From Virgifigura sp964551315 (GTDB taxonomy: Bacteria; Pseudomonadota; Alphaproteobacteria; Dongiales; Dongiaceae): DNA of 64,000 nt. The notes under the pieces are model-generated. The model saw nothing but the letters and a program-made list of their open reading frames with translations, did not search any database and was not told the DNA's origin. The first letter of the stretch is position 1. The number at the start of each line of letters is the position of its first letter. The position numbers and the translations under genes are program-made. The DNA is taken from assembly GCA_964551315.1 (NCBI GenBank), contig CAZKCM010000014.1:10928-74927 (forward strand), given 5' to 3'. This document shows positions 9,261-17,845 of this stretch, one piece after another.

Positions 9261-9614
9261 ATGGGGCGTCTGACGACGCATGTTCTGGACACGGCGGCCG
9301 GCCGGCCGGGCGCCGGCATGGGCCTCGAGCTCTACCGGATCGGCGATGGCGGCCGCGAACGCTTGGCATCCGCGGTCACGAACGCCGACGGACGCTGCCC
9401 CGCGCCGCTGTTGGAAGGCGAGGCGTTCACGCCCGGCATCTACGAACTGGTGTTCCACGCCGGCGACTACTTCGCCGCACGCGGCGTGGGCTTGCCGTCA
9501 CCCCGATTTCTCGATCGGATCGTCATTCGCTTCGGAATCGCCGCGCCGGACGAGCACTATCACGTCCCGCTCCTGATCTCGCCCTACGGCTACACAACCT
9601 ATCGCGGTAGTTGA
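9261..9614 (+). CDS. uraH: 5-hydroxyisourate hydrolase (transthyretin-like)
   Basis: A 117-residue HIU hydrolase that opens 5-hydroxyisourate to OHCU. The N-terminal signature (GRLTTHVLDTAAGRPGAG) and the C-terminal YRGS with the upstream His motif (HYHVPLLISP) are both present. The ATG at 9261 puts LTTHVLD at the usual distance from the start; a GTG at 9243 is in frame but adds residues not expected in the family. No signal peptide, so cytosolic. It heads the plus-strand operon uraH-xdhABC-guaD, with xdhA 24 bases downstream. Confidence 0.95.
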   Translation: MGRLTTHVLDTAAGRPGAGMGLELYRIGDGGRERLASAVTNADGRCPAPLLEGEAFTPGIYELVFHAGDYFAARGVGLPSPRFLDRIVIRFGIAAPDEHYHVPLLISPYGYTTYRGS

Positions 9615-9638
9615 GGGCCGCGGGATTCGGAGGACTCG

Positions 9639-11120
9639 ATGAGAGACACCATCCGATTCCTGCTGGGCCATGAGCTTCGCGAACTCCGCGGCGTCGATCC
9701 GGCGATGACCGTCCTGACCTATCTGCGCCGGGTCGAACGCCGCTGCGGGACCAAGGAAGGCTGCGCGGAGGGCGATTGCGGTGCCTGCACGGTCGTGCTC
9801 GTGGGGCCCGATGGCGGCGACCGCCTGGTCTATCGGCCGGTCAATTCCTGTATCCAGTTCCTGCCCATGCTCGACGGCCGGCAGCTCCTGACCGTGGAGG
9901 ATCTGAAGGGTCCGGACGGGTATCTTCATCCGGTGCAGCAGGCGATGGTCGAGGCCCACGGTTCGCAGTGCGGCTTCTGCACGCCGGGATTCGTGATGTC
10001 CCTTTTCGCCCTTTTTCACGGCGACCGGCCGCGCGACCGGCGCGGCGTCGACGACGCGCTCGCCGGCAATCTCTGCCGCTGCACCGGCTACGGCCCGATC
10101 ATCGAGGCGGCGCGCCGCATGTCCGACGGTGCGGAGGCGGACCGGCCCCTCGATCGGTTCGATGCCAGGCAGGGCGAAACGGCCGCGGCGCTACGCGCCC
10201 TGCGGGATGGCGAGGGCATCGCCGTCGAAGGGGGCGGTCGCCGCTACTTCGCGCCGGCCCGGCTCGACGATCTGGCCGATCTGCTGCTGCGCTACCCGGA
10301 TGCCTGTATCCTTGCCGGCGGCACCGATGTCGGCCTGTGGGTGACGAAGCGGCATCGCGCGCTCGATCCGGTGATCCATGTCGGCCGGGTCGAGGAGCTG
10401 CGCCGGATCGCGGTCACGGACGGCCATATCGAGATCGGCGCCGCCGCGACCTATGCCGAGCTGCACGCGCTTCTCGCCGCAAAGTTCCCGGATTTCGGCG
10501 AGCTGATCCGCCGGCTCGGCTCGGTCCAGATCCGCAACGCCGGCACGATGGGCGGCAACATCGCCAACGGCTCGCCGATCGGCGACAGCCCGCCGGCGCT
10601 GATCGCGCTGGGCGCCCGGCTCGTCCTGCGGCGCGGCGACGCGCGCCGCGAGATCGCGCTCGAGGACTTCTTTATCGATTACGGAAAGCAGGATCGGCAG
10701 CCCGGCGAGTTCGTGGAACGCATCCGCCTGCCGCTGCCCGATCCGGCGCGGCTGTTCCGCTGCTATAAGATCTCCAAGCGCTTCGACCAGGACATCACGG
10801 CCGTTCTCGGCGCCTTCGATCTGCAGCTCCGCGACGGCCGGGTGATCGACGTCCGAATCGCCTACGGCGGCATGGCCGGAATCCCGAAGCGGGCACGCGG
10901 CTGCGAGGCGGCCCTCCGCGGTCGCCCTTGGACCCCGGCGACCATTGAGAAGGCGCAAGCCGCGCTCGATGACGACTTCACGCCGCTCAGCGACCTGCGG
11001 GCAAGCCGCGAATACCGGCGCCTCGCGGCGCGGAACCTGCTGCTCAAGCTCTTCATCGAGACGACCCAGCCGGAGATCGCGACCCGGGTCGTCGAGGAGG
11101 GGAGGCATGCCTATGCGTGA
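9639..11120 (+). CDS. xdhA: Xanthine dehydrogenase small subunit (2Fe-2S, FAD)
   Basis: A 493-residue XdhA that passes electrons from the molybdenum site to FAD and NAD+. The plant-type 2Fe-2S cluster is ligated by C42, C47, C50 and C71. The second cluster uses C111, C114, C146 and C148 (CGFC and CRC). The FAD domain begins near residue 190, with ILAGGTDVGLWV and the IGGN-type loop TMGGNIANGSPIGDSPP. The C-terminal CO-dehydrogenase-flavoprotein domain completes it. The ribosome site is GGAGG six bases before ATG. It overlaps xdhB by 14 bases, fitting a fixed subunit ratio. Confidence 0.96.
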   Translation: MRDTIRFLLGHELRELRGVDPAMTVLTYLRRVERRCGTKEGCAEGDCGACTVVLVGPDGGDRLVYRPVNSCIQFLPMLDGRQLLTVEDLKGPDGYLHPVQQAMVEAHGSQCGFCTPGFVMSLFALFHGDRPRDRRGVDDALAGNLCRCTGYGPIIEAARRMSDGAEADRPLDRFDARQGETAAALRALRDGEGIAVEGGGRRYFAPARLDDLADLLLRYPDACILAGGTDVGLWVTKRHRALDPVIHVGRVEELRRIAVTDGHIEIGAAATYAELHALLAAKFPDFGELIRRLGSVQIRNAGTMGGNIANGSPIGDSPPALIALGARLVLRRGDARREIALEDFFIDYGKQDRQPGEFVERIRLPLPDPARLFRCYKISKRFDQDITAVLGAFDLQLRDGRVIDVRIAYGGMAGIPKRARGCEAALRGRPWTPATIEKAQAALDDDFTPLSDLRASREYRRLAARNLLLKLFIETTQPEIATRVVEEGRHAYA

Positions 11121-13512
11121 CCACGTCGCGGGCATCGAAGCGGTACGAGCGGAGGCGGCGATCATCGGCGGCGCGCATCGCCCGGCCGCGCATGACAGCG
11201 CCCGCAAGCATGTCGGCGGCGAGGCGGTCTATGTCGACGACATCCCGGAGCCCGCCGGCACACTGCATCTCTACGCCGCCATGTCCGACCGCGCACATGC
11301 CCGCATCCGCCGGCTCGAACTCGACGCCGTGCGGGCGGTCCCCGGCGTGGTCGCCGTGCTGACGGCAGCGGACGTGCCGGGCGTCAACGACGTCAGCCCC
11401 CTTGCCGGGGACGAGCCGCTGTTCGCCGACGGGCTCGTCGAATTTCATGGCCAGGTGCTTTTCGCCGTCGCCGCCGAGAGCATCGAGGCGGCGCGGGCGG
11501 CGGCGAAGCGGGCGGTCGTCGAGTACGAGGATCTCGAGCCCGTGCTGACGATCGAGGAAGCGATGGCGAAGCGCCTCTTCGTTCTGCCGCCGGAGGTCAT
11601 GCGGCGGGGCGATTCCGCGGCCGCACTGGCGACGGCGCCCAACCGGCTGCGGGGGCGGCTCAAGATCGGCGGCCAGGACCATTTCTATCTCGAGGGTCAG
11701 GTCTCGCTAGCGCTCCCGATGGAGGACGGTGACGTCTTCCTGCACTGCTCCACCCAACATCCGTCGGAGGTGCAGTACGGCGTCGCCCGGGTGCTCGGCC
11801 GGCCCGATAACGCCGTCACCGTCGAGGTCCGGCGGATGGGCGGCGCCTTCGGCGGCAAGGAGACCCAGGCCGCGCAGTGGGCGGCCATCGCCGCGCTCGC
11901 CGCCGTCAAGACCGGCCGGCCGGCGAAGATGCGCCTCGACCGAGACGACGACATGATCATGACCGGGAAGCGGCACGACTTCCTGATCGACTACGACGTC
12001 GGCTTCGACGTCGACGGGCGGATCCTCGGGATCGAGTTCACCCTCGCGTCGCGCTGCGGCTACTCGGCGGACCTCTCCGGCTCGGTCAACGACCGGGCCA
12101 TGTTCCACGCCGACAACGCCTACTACCTCGACAACGTCACGATCACCTCGCTGCGCTGCAAGACCCACACCGTCTCGAACACGGCGTTCCGCGGCTTCGG
12201 CGGCCCGCAGGGCATGATGGGCATCGAGCGGGTGATGGACGCCATCGCCGGCGCGCTCGGCAAGGATCTGCTCGAGGTGCGGAAGGTGAATCTCTATGGC
12301 GGGGGCGGGCGCAACGTCACGCCCTACCACATGATCGTGGAGGACAACATCCTGCCGGAGCTCATCGCCGAGTTGGAATCCAGCGCCGACTACCGCGCGC
12401 GCCGCGCGGCGATCCGCGCCTTCAACGAGACCAGCCCCTGTCTGAAGAAGGGGATCGCGCTCACGCCGGTGAAGTTCGGCATCTCCTTCACCGCCACCCA
12501 CCTCAACCAGGCGGGCGCGCTGGTCCACATCTACTCCGACGGCAGCGTGCACCTCAACCATGGCGGGACCGAGATGGGGCAGGGGCTGTTCGTCAAGGTT
12601 GCCCAGGTGGTCGCCGAAGAGCTTCAGATCGACCTGGGCCGCATCAAGATCACGGCGACCAACACCGGCAAGGTGCCGAACACCTCGCCGACGGCGGCGT
12701 CCTCCGGTTCGGATATCAACGGCATGGCGGCACTCGCCGCGGCCCGCACGCTGAAGGCGCGGCTGATCGACTTCGCGGCGGAGCGCTACGGCGTCGCCCG
12801 GTCCGAGGTCCGCTTCCTTCCCAATCGGGTGCGCCTCGGCGCCGACGAGATTCCGTTCGACGTGCTGGTTCGCGAGGCCTACCTCGCCCGCGTGCCGCTC
12901 TCGGCCACCGGCTTCTACCGCACGCCGAAGATCCACTATGACCGGCAGCGGCACGCCGGCCGCCCCTTCTACTACTTCGCCTATGGTGCGGCGGTGAGCG
13001 AGGTCCTGATCGATACGCTCACCGGCGAGAACAGGGTGACGCGGGTCGACATCCTCCACGACGCCGGACGCTCCCTCAATCCGGCCATCGATCTTGGCCA
13101 GGTCGAGGGCGGTTTCATCCAGGGCATGGGCTGGCTGACCACCGAGGAGCTCTATTGGGACGAGGCCGGCCGGCTGCGCACCCATGCCCCCTCGACCTAC
13201 AAGATTCCGGCCTGCGGCGACCGGCCGGCCGATTTCCGGATGACGCTGCGCTCCGGCGCCAACCGGGAAGACACCGTCTATCGCTCGAAGGCCGTCGGGG
13301 AGCCGCCGCTGATGCTGGCGATCTCCGTCTTCCGGGCCATCTCCGACGCGATCGCCAGCGTCGTGGACCATCGGTTCGTGCCGGACCTCGACGCGCCGGC
13401 GACGCCGGAACGGGTGCTGCTGGCAATCGAAGCGATTCGCGCCCGGGCCCGGCAAGAGGCCACGGTGGCGCGGCCCGCGGTCGGTGGACCGTGGGCGATC
13501 GCCGCGCGATAG
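11107..13512 (+). CDS. xdhB: Xanthine dehydrogenase large subunit (molybdopterin-binding)
   Basis: An 801-residue XdhB that oxidises hypoxanthine and xanthine to urate. Visible molybdenum-cofactor motifs are GGAFGGKE, FRGFGGPQG, GTEMGQGL and TAASSGSD. The catalytic glutamate lies in KAVGEPP near the C-terminus. Arg and Glu residues typical of XDH rather than aldehyde oxidase are not checked individually. Two in-frame starts, ATG 11107 and ATG 11113, both lie behind GAGGAGGGGAGG; either is possible. The start lies inside the xdhA reading frame, so translation is coupled. Confidence 0.96.
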   Translation: MPMRDHVAGIEAVRAEAAIIGGAHRPAAHDSARKHVGGEAVYVDDIPEPAGTLHLYAAMSDRAHARIRRLELDAVRAVPGVVAVLTAADVPGVNDVSPLAGDEPLFADGLVEFHGQVLFAVAAESIEAARAAAKRAVVEYEDLEPVLTIEEAMAKRLFVLPPEVMRRGDSAAALATAPNRLRGRLKIGGQDHFYLEGQVSLALPMEDGDVFLHCSTQHPSEVQYGVARVLGRPDNAVTVEVRRMGGAFGGKETQAAQWAAIAALAAVKTGRPAKMRLDRDDDMIMTGKRHDFLIDYDVGFDVDGRILGIEFTLASRCGYSADLSGSVNDRAMFHADNAYYLDNVTITSLRCKTHTVSNTAFRGFGGPQGMMGIERVMDAIAGALGKDLLEVRKVNLYGGGGRNVTPYHMIVEDNILPELIAELESSADYRARRAAIRAFNETSPCLKKGIALTPVKFGISFTATHLNQAGALVHIYSDGSVHLNHGGTEMGQGLFVKVAQVVAEELQIDLGRIKITATNTGKVPNTSPTAASSGSDINGMAALAAARTLKARLIDFAAERYGVARSEVRFLPNRVRLGADEIPFDVLVREAYLARVPLSATGFYRTPKIHYDRQRHAGRPFYYFAYGAAVSEVLIDTLTGENRVTRVDILHDAGRSLNPAIDLGQVEGGFIQGMGWLTTEELYWDEAGRLRTHAPSTYKIPACGDRPADFRMTLRSGANREDTVYRSKAVGEPPLMLAISVFRAISDAIASVVDHRFVPDLDAPATPERVLLAIEAIRARARQEATVARPAVGGPWAIAAR

Positions 13513-13544
13513 AGGGCGGGACCGTGCGACCGGAGGCCGGAGCG

Positions 13545-14597
13545 ATGGCATGGCAGGCGGCGGCGCGCCGGATGATCGCGGAGGAGGGGGCCTCCGTCCT
13601 CGTGACGGTGGCGGATCTGCGCGGCTCCGCCCCGCGGGAGGCGGGCGCCAAGATGCTTGTCTCCGCGCGCGGTGCCGAAGGCTCGATCGGCGGCGGTCAC
13701 CTCGAATACGCGGCGATCGACGCCGCGCGGCGTCTGCTCGCCGACCCGGGGGCGCCGGCCGTTCACACCCTCACCCTTCCGCTCGGCCCGGCCCTGGGCC
13801 AATGCTGCGGCGGCAGCGTCGATCTCGTGTTCGAGCGCCTGTCGGGCGGCGCGGCGCCGTCCTGGCTCGGCGATTGGGAGGCGGCGGCGCGCGAAGGCGC
13901 GGACCGGGTGGTCGTCACACGGCTCGCGCCGGAGGGTGCCCCGAAGGCGATCCTCGACCGGGATGCCCTGGCGCGGTCGGCGCTTCCGAACGCAGTCCGA
14001 TCGGCGGCCGGGCGAATGCTGTCGGGGACGGTCGGCACCGAGGCGCTGCTGGTCGCCGAGCCGGGTGGTCCCGCCTACATGCTGGAACGGCTCTCGGAAC
14101 CGGTCGAACGTCTCCATCTCTTCGGTGCCGGCCATGTCGGACGGGCCATCGTCCGCGCCCTGGCGCCTCTGCCGTTCCGCGTCACCTGGATCGACGGCCG
14201 CGCCGAGATGTTTCCCGCGGAGCTCCCCGACAACGTTGCCGTCTGCCCGGCACTTCAGCCGCGGCTCGAGGTGGACCGCGCGGAGCCGGGCGATCTCTTC
14301 CTGGTCATGACCCACAGCCACCCGCTCGATCTGGAGATCTGCGAGCGTGTGCTGTGGCGTGGCGACTTCCGCTTTCTCGGGCTGATCGGCAGCGCGACGA
14401 AGCGCGCCCGCTTCGCGAGCCGGCTGCGCGCACGAGGTCTGTCCGAAGCCGTGATCGCCCGGCTGACCTGCCCGATCGGGGTGCCCGGCATCTCGGGCAA
14501 GCGGCCGGCCATCATCGCGGCGTCGGTCGCGGCGCAGCTCCTGGCCGTGGTCGAGGCGGCGCGGTCTTCCGATTTCCTTTCCTCGGCGGAGGGATGA
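13545..14597 (+). CDS. xdhC: XdhC, molybdenum cofactor chaperone for xanthine dehydrogenase
   Basis: A 350-residue XdhC/CoxI-family protein. It binds Moco, protects it during sulfuration and inserts it into XdhB. Visible motifs are GSAPREAGAKM, the GSIGGGHLE loop, the CCGG pair (near residue 87), and a C-terminal Rossmann-type domain with LFGAGHVGRAIVRAL and GLIGSATKRARF. The chosen ATG follows CGGAGG; a GTG at 13524 is an alternative that adds seven residues. It lies 32 bases after xdhB and 4 before the guanine deaminase gene. Confidence 0.94.
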   Translation: MAWQAAARRMIAEEGASVLVTVADLRGSAPREAGAKMLVSARGAEGSIGGGHLEYAAIDAARRLLADPGAPAVHTLTLPLGPALGQCCGGSVDLVFERLSGGAAPSWLGDWEAAAREGADRVVVTRLAPEGAPKAILDRDALARSALPNAVRSAAGRMLSGTVGTEALLVAEPGGPAYMLERLSEPVERLHLFGAGHVGRAIVRALAPLPFRVTWIDGRAEMFPAELPDNVAVCPALQPRLEVDRAEPGDLFLVMTHSHPLDLEICERVLWRGDFRFLGLIGSATKRARFASRLRARGLSEAVIARLTCPIGVPGISGKRPAIIAASVAAQLLAVVEAARSSDFLSSAEG

Positions 14598-14601
14598 AGG
14601 C

Positions 14602-15075
14602 ATGAACCGGCCCCAAGTCTGGATGCGGCGGGCGATCGCGATCTCGGCCGAGAAGATGCGTGCGGGCCTGGGCGGCCCGTTCGGGGCGGTCATCGTCACG
14701 GACGGCCGGATCGTCGCCGAGGGCTCTAATTGCGTCACCTCGACCAACGATCCGACCGCGCATGCCGAGATCGTGGCGATCCGCGAGGCCTGTCGGGTCC
14801 TGGACCGCTTCAGCCTGCAGGGCTGCGAAATCTACACGAGCTGCGAGCCCTGCCCGATGTGCCTCGGGGCGATCTACTGGGCTCGGCTCGACAGAGTCTA
14901 TTACGCCAACACCCGCCATCATGCGGCCGCCATCGGCTTCGATGACGACCGCATCTATCAGGAGTTCAGCCGGGCGCCGGACCGGCGGTCGCTTCCCTTC
15001 ATCCGGCTCGACCTCGAAGAGGCGCGCCGGGTCTTCGAGGAGTGGCAGGCCAAGCCGGACAAGATCCCCTATTGA
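14602..15075 (+). CDS. guaD: Guanine deaminase (cytidine-deaminase fold)
   Basis: A 157-residue enzyme that deaminates guanine to xanthine. The zinc ligands H54, C84 and C87 and the proton-shuttle E56 form the HAE and PCPMC motifs. The C-terminal KIPY tail matches the domain-swapped Bacillus GuaD type; tRNA adenosine deaminases of the same fold lack it. The purine operon context supports guanine as substrate. The start has GGAGGGATGAAGGC upstream and lies four bases after xdhC. Confidence 0.92.
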   Translation: MNRPQVWMRRAIAISAEKMRAGLGGPFGAVIVTDGRIVAEGSNCVTSTNDPTAHAEIVAIREACRVLDRFSLQGCEIYTSCEPCPMCLGAIYWARLDRVYYANTRHHAAAIGFDDDRIYQEFSRAPDRRSLPFIRLDLEEARRVFEEWQAKPDKIPY

Positions 15076-15188
15076 GTCGGAGGCACCCCGGTGGGCGAAT
15101 CGGGCCGAGCTTGTCGTCGGTGCTGCGTCGGGCATCCTTTCCGGCCCCGATTGTGTTGGGCCAGGTCAAACCCCGGAGAGGATCATTC

Positions 15189-15749
15189 ATGCCAAGGCAT
15201 CCCCGGAAGAGCGATTTCCCGGTGAGCCAGGTTCGCCGCTATCTGGAGCCGGGCCCGATCGTGCTGGTCTCGTCGAAATGGCGGGGCAAGACGAACATCA
15301 TGACCATGGGCTGGCACACGGTCATGGAGTTCACGCCGTCGCTCGTCGGCTGCGTCATCGCCGACGGCAATCACAGCTTCCACATGATCCGCGACAGCGG
15401 CGAATGCGTCATCAACCTGCCGACGACGGCTCTCACCGATGCTGTCGTCGGGATCGGCAACAGCTCGGGCGCGACGATCGACAAGTTCCGGGAATTCGGC
15501 CTGACGGCCGACGAAGCCCGGGAGGTCGAGGCGCCCTTGATCCGCGAATGCCACGCAAGTTTTGAATGCCGGCTCCACGACGACGCGTGGGTCGACCGGT
15601 ACAACTTCTTCGTCTTCGAGGTCGTGCGGGCGCATGTCGCCGCATCGCCGAAGCACCCGGAAACGCTGCACTACACGGGTGACGGCGTCTTCATGGTATC
15701 CGGCAAGATCATCAGCCGGCGGTCGAAGTTTCGACCGGGGATGCTGTGA
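15189..15749 (+). CDS. Flavin reductase-like domain protein
   Basis: A 186-residue FMN-binding split-barrel protein of the flavin-reductase-like family. The typical N-terminal pattern of such proteins is seen (PGPIVLVSSKWRGKTNIMTM, then FHMIRDSGECVINLP), and the C-terminus carries the GxxxRRSxFRPGML end found in many members. The start is supported by GAGAGGA eight bases upstream; the frame is open further upstream without such a site. It follows guaD by 113 bases on the same strand and precedes the purine importer, but no reaction in purine breakdown clearly needs it. Its substrate is unknown. Confidence 0.8.
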   Translation: MPRHPRKSDFPVSQVRRYLEPGPIVLVSSKWRGKTNIMTMGWHTVMEFTPSLVGCVIADGNHSFHMIRDSGECVINLPTTALTDAVVGIGNSSGATIDKFREFGLTADEAREVEAPLIRECHASFECRLHDDAWVDRYNFFVFEVVRAHVAASPKHPETLHYTGDGVFMVSGKIISRRSKFRPGML

Positions 15750-15824
15750 ACGGGAAGTGGGGGGCGGCGGCCGGCGCCTGCTGCCGTCCCTCGCCGAAGG
15801 CAACCCCCTGTCTGGTTCAACCCG

Positions 15825-15926
15825 CTAGCGCAGCAGCGCCGCGGCAAAGTCGATCCAAAGGAGCGCGGCGGCGATCAGGCAGCCCAGCGCCGCGCCTTCG
15901 GCGATCTGCTTCGAGATTTTGTCCAT
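15825..15926 (-). CDS. 33-residue single-pass membrane peptide, unknown function
   Basis: A very short gene with good signals. ATG at 15926 is preceded by AAGGGGGA at four-base spacing. The peptide has a charged N-terminus (MDKISKQIAEG), one hydrophobic segment of about 20 residues (AALGCLIAAALLWIDFAAAL) and ends LLR. A TTGACA promoter lies 33-60 bases upstream. It is convergent with the flavin-reductase-like gene and divergent from the importer operon. No family is recognised. It could regulate or stabilise a membrane protein such as the importer, but that is only a guess. Confidence 0.55.
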   Translation of the reverse strand: MDKISKQIAEGAALGCLIAAALLWIDFAAALLR

Positions 15927-16249
15927 GACGTCCCCCTTGTTACCGTGCTTCGAACAGCATTGTTCATGTTTTGTTCTTCATGTCAAGCGGCGCCCGATAT
16001 CCGGGCAGAATGCCCCTATATGGGCAAGGTCCGGCCGCGCGGCTTAGCCGCCCCATGGTCGAACTTGGGCGGGTTACAAGGAGACTTTCACGCGTGAAGG
16101 TCGATAAGACCGGACGTGCCGGACCCGGGCCGTCACCGTACCAAAAGGCCCACAGCCGGGTAGATTGCCGGCGCGCCAGGGTGCTATAGAGGGCCCGACA
16201 GGCGCGGGGGCCGGGATGCGTGACAACGGGGAGCGTGGAGGACCAGACG
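15927..16249. other. 323-base divergent region upstream of the purine importer
   Basis: Apart from the minus-strand promoter at 15959-15986 no gene is seen. A short inverted repeat, TGCCC-ctata-TGGGCA-like at about 16008-16024, lies roughly 230 bases before the importer start and could be a regulator site. No purine riboswitch-like fold could be recognised. The importer promoter is expected here. Confidence 0.35.
15959..15986 (-). promoter_or_regulatory. Sigma-70-like promoter for the 33-residue peptide
   Basis: On the minus strand a perfect -35 TTGACA (15981-15986) is followed after 16 bases by AACAAT (15959-15964, four of six matches to consensus). Transcription would start about 25 bases before the ATG at 15926. 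The AT-rich patch is distinct in this GC-rich region. Confidence 0.5.
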
Positions 16250-17845
16250 GTGCTCGCGAGTGATTCGCCGCAGCACCCGCCGCAGGCCGCCGCCGCCGCC
16301 ATGCCGCTGCTCGAATTGCGGGGCATCAGCAAGGCCTTTCCCGGCTGCCTGGCGAACGACGACGTCAGCCTCACGATCCGCCCGGGCGAGATCCACGCGC
16401 TCCTGGGCGAGAACGGCGCGGGCAAGAGCACCCTCGTCAAGATCATCTACGGCGTCCTGCAGCCGGATCGCGGGGAGATCCTGTGGCGCGGCCGCCCGAT
16501 TCAGATGGCGAGCCCCGGCTTCGCGCGGCGGCTGGGCATCGGAATGGTGTTCCAGCAGTTCTCGCTGTTCGAGGCCCTGACCGTGGCCGAGAACATCGCC
16601 CTCGGCATCAGCGACCCCGAGGAGCGGAGGGGATTGCGTCGGCGAATCGACGAGGTGTCCCGAACCTACGGGCTGCCGCTCGACCCCGGCCGCGCCGTTC
16701 ACGACCTCTCGGTCGGCGAGCGGCAGCGGATCGAGATCGTCCGCTGCCTGCTGCAGAATCCGCGGCTCCTGATCATGGACGAGCCGACGTCGGTGCTGAC
16801 GCCGCAGGAGGTCGAAAGGCTCTTCGACACGCTGCGCCGGCTTGCCGCGAAGGGCTGCGCGATCCTGTACATCAGCCACAAGCTGGAGGAGATCCGGGCG
16901 CTGTGCGAGCGCGCCACCATCATGCGCGCGGGGCGCGTGGTGGCGGAGTGCGACCCCCGCGTGGAATCGGCCCGGCGGCTCGCGGAGCTGATGATCGGGA
17001 CGGAGTTGAAGTCGCCGGTCCACGGCAAGCCGGCCGGGGGCCGCGCGGAACCCCGTCTCGTGGTCAGCGGTCTCTCGCTGCGGTCGGAGCAGGCGTTCGG
17101 CACCGATCTCAAGGACATCGGTTTCTCGGTGGCGGGCGGCGAAGTCCTCGGCGTCGCCGGGATCGCCGGCAACGGGCAGACCGAGCTGATGGCCGCGCTC
17201 ACGGGCGAGACGCCGTGCGACCGCGCGGAGACCATCCTGATCGACGGCGTGCCGGTCGGCCGGCTGGATCCGGCGCAGCGGCGCATGCGCGGCGCCGCCT
17301 TCGTCCCGGAGGAGCGCGACGGCCACGGCGCCGTTCGGGGGATGACCCTGGCCGAGAACGCGCTGCTCAGCGGCTATCGCCGGCTTGGCCTGGTACGGCG
17401 CGGCCTGATCGACGCGGGGCGGACCCTGGCCTATGCGGAACGGATCATCCGGACGTTCGATGTCCGGACCACCGGTGCGCGCGCCGAGGCGGGAAGCCTG
17501 TCCGGCGGCAACCTTCAGAAGTTCATCGTCGGCCGGGAGATCCTGCAGGCACCGGGCGTCCTCGTCGTCTCGCAGCCAACCTGGGGCGTCGATGCCGGCG
17601 CGGCCACGGCGATCCATCAGGCGCTCATGGACCTGGCGGCGGCGGGCGCGGCGGTGCTGGTGATCTCGCAGGATCTGGACGAGATCTTCTCCCTCTGCGA
17701 CCGCATCGCGGTGATCGCGGGCGGCCGCCTGTCGCCGGCCCGGCCGGTGGGCGAGGTCACGGTGGCGGAGATCGGGCTGCTGATGGGCGGCGCCGTGGGG
17801 AACGGCGCGGATCGGAGCAGGGAGGTCCATGCTCGTCAGGATTGA
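16250..17845 (+). CDS. Nucleoside/purine ABC importer, ATP-binding protein (NupA/YufO-like)
   Basis: A 531-residue fused double nucleotide-binding subunit. The first half has Walker A GENGAGKST, signature LSVGERQRIEI and Walker B LLIMDEP. The second half has a degenerate P-loop (GIAGNGQTE), signature LSGGNLQKF and a non-catalytic Walker B (VLVVSQPTWGVD), as is usual for sugar and BMP-type importers. GTG at 16250 is chosen because GGAGG lies eight bases upstream; an earlier GTG at 16220 is in frame. It overlaps the first permease gene by 17 bases. Location among xdh, deaminase and urate genes makes nucleosides or nucleobases the likely cargo. Confidence 0.9.
   Translation: MLASDSPQHPPQAAAAAMPLLELRGISKAFPGCLANDDVSLTIRPGEIHALLGENGAGKSTLVKIIYGVLQPDRGEILWRGRPIQMASPGFARRLGIGMVFQQFSLFEALTVAENIALGISDPEERRGLRRRIDEVSRTYGLPLDPGRAVHDLSVGERQRIEIVRCLLQNPRLLIMDEPTSVLTPQEVERLFDTLRRLAAKGCAILYISHKLEEIRALCERATIMRAGRVVAECDPRVESARRLAELMIGTELKSPVHGKPAGGRAEPRLVVSGLSLRSEQAFGTDLKDIGFSVAGGEVLGVAGIAGNGQTELMAALTGETPCDRAETILIDGVPVGRLDPAQRRMRGAAFVPEERDGHGAVRGMTLAENALLSGYRRLGLVRRGLIDAGRTLAYAERIIRTFDVRTTGARAEAGSLSGGNLQKFIVGREILQAPGVLVVSQPTWGVDAGAATAIHQALMDLAAAGAAVLVISQDLDEIFSLCDRIAVIAGGRLSPARPVGEVTVAEIGLLMGGAVGNGADRSREVHARQD

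Noticed and set aside
11707..13551. 614-codon minus-strand frame opposite xdhB
   Set aside because: Antisense of a clear xdhB gene; low-complexity His/Arg/Gly composition.
15927..16249. Purine riboswitch upstream of the importer
   Set aside because: No conserved three-way-junction pattern was visible; the short TGCCC/GGGCA repeat is too small to support it.
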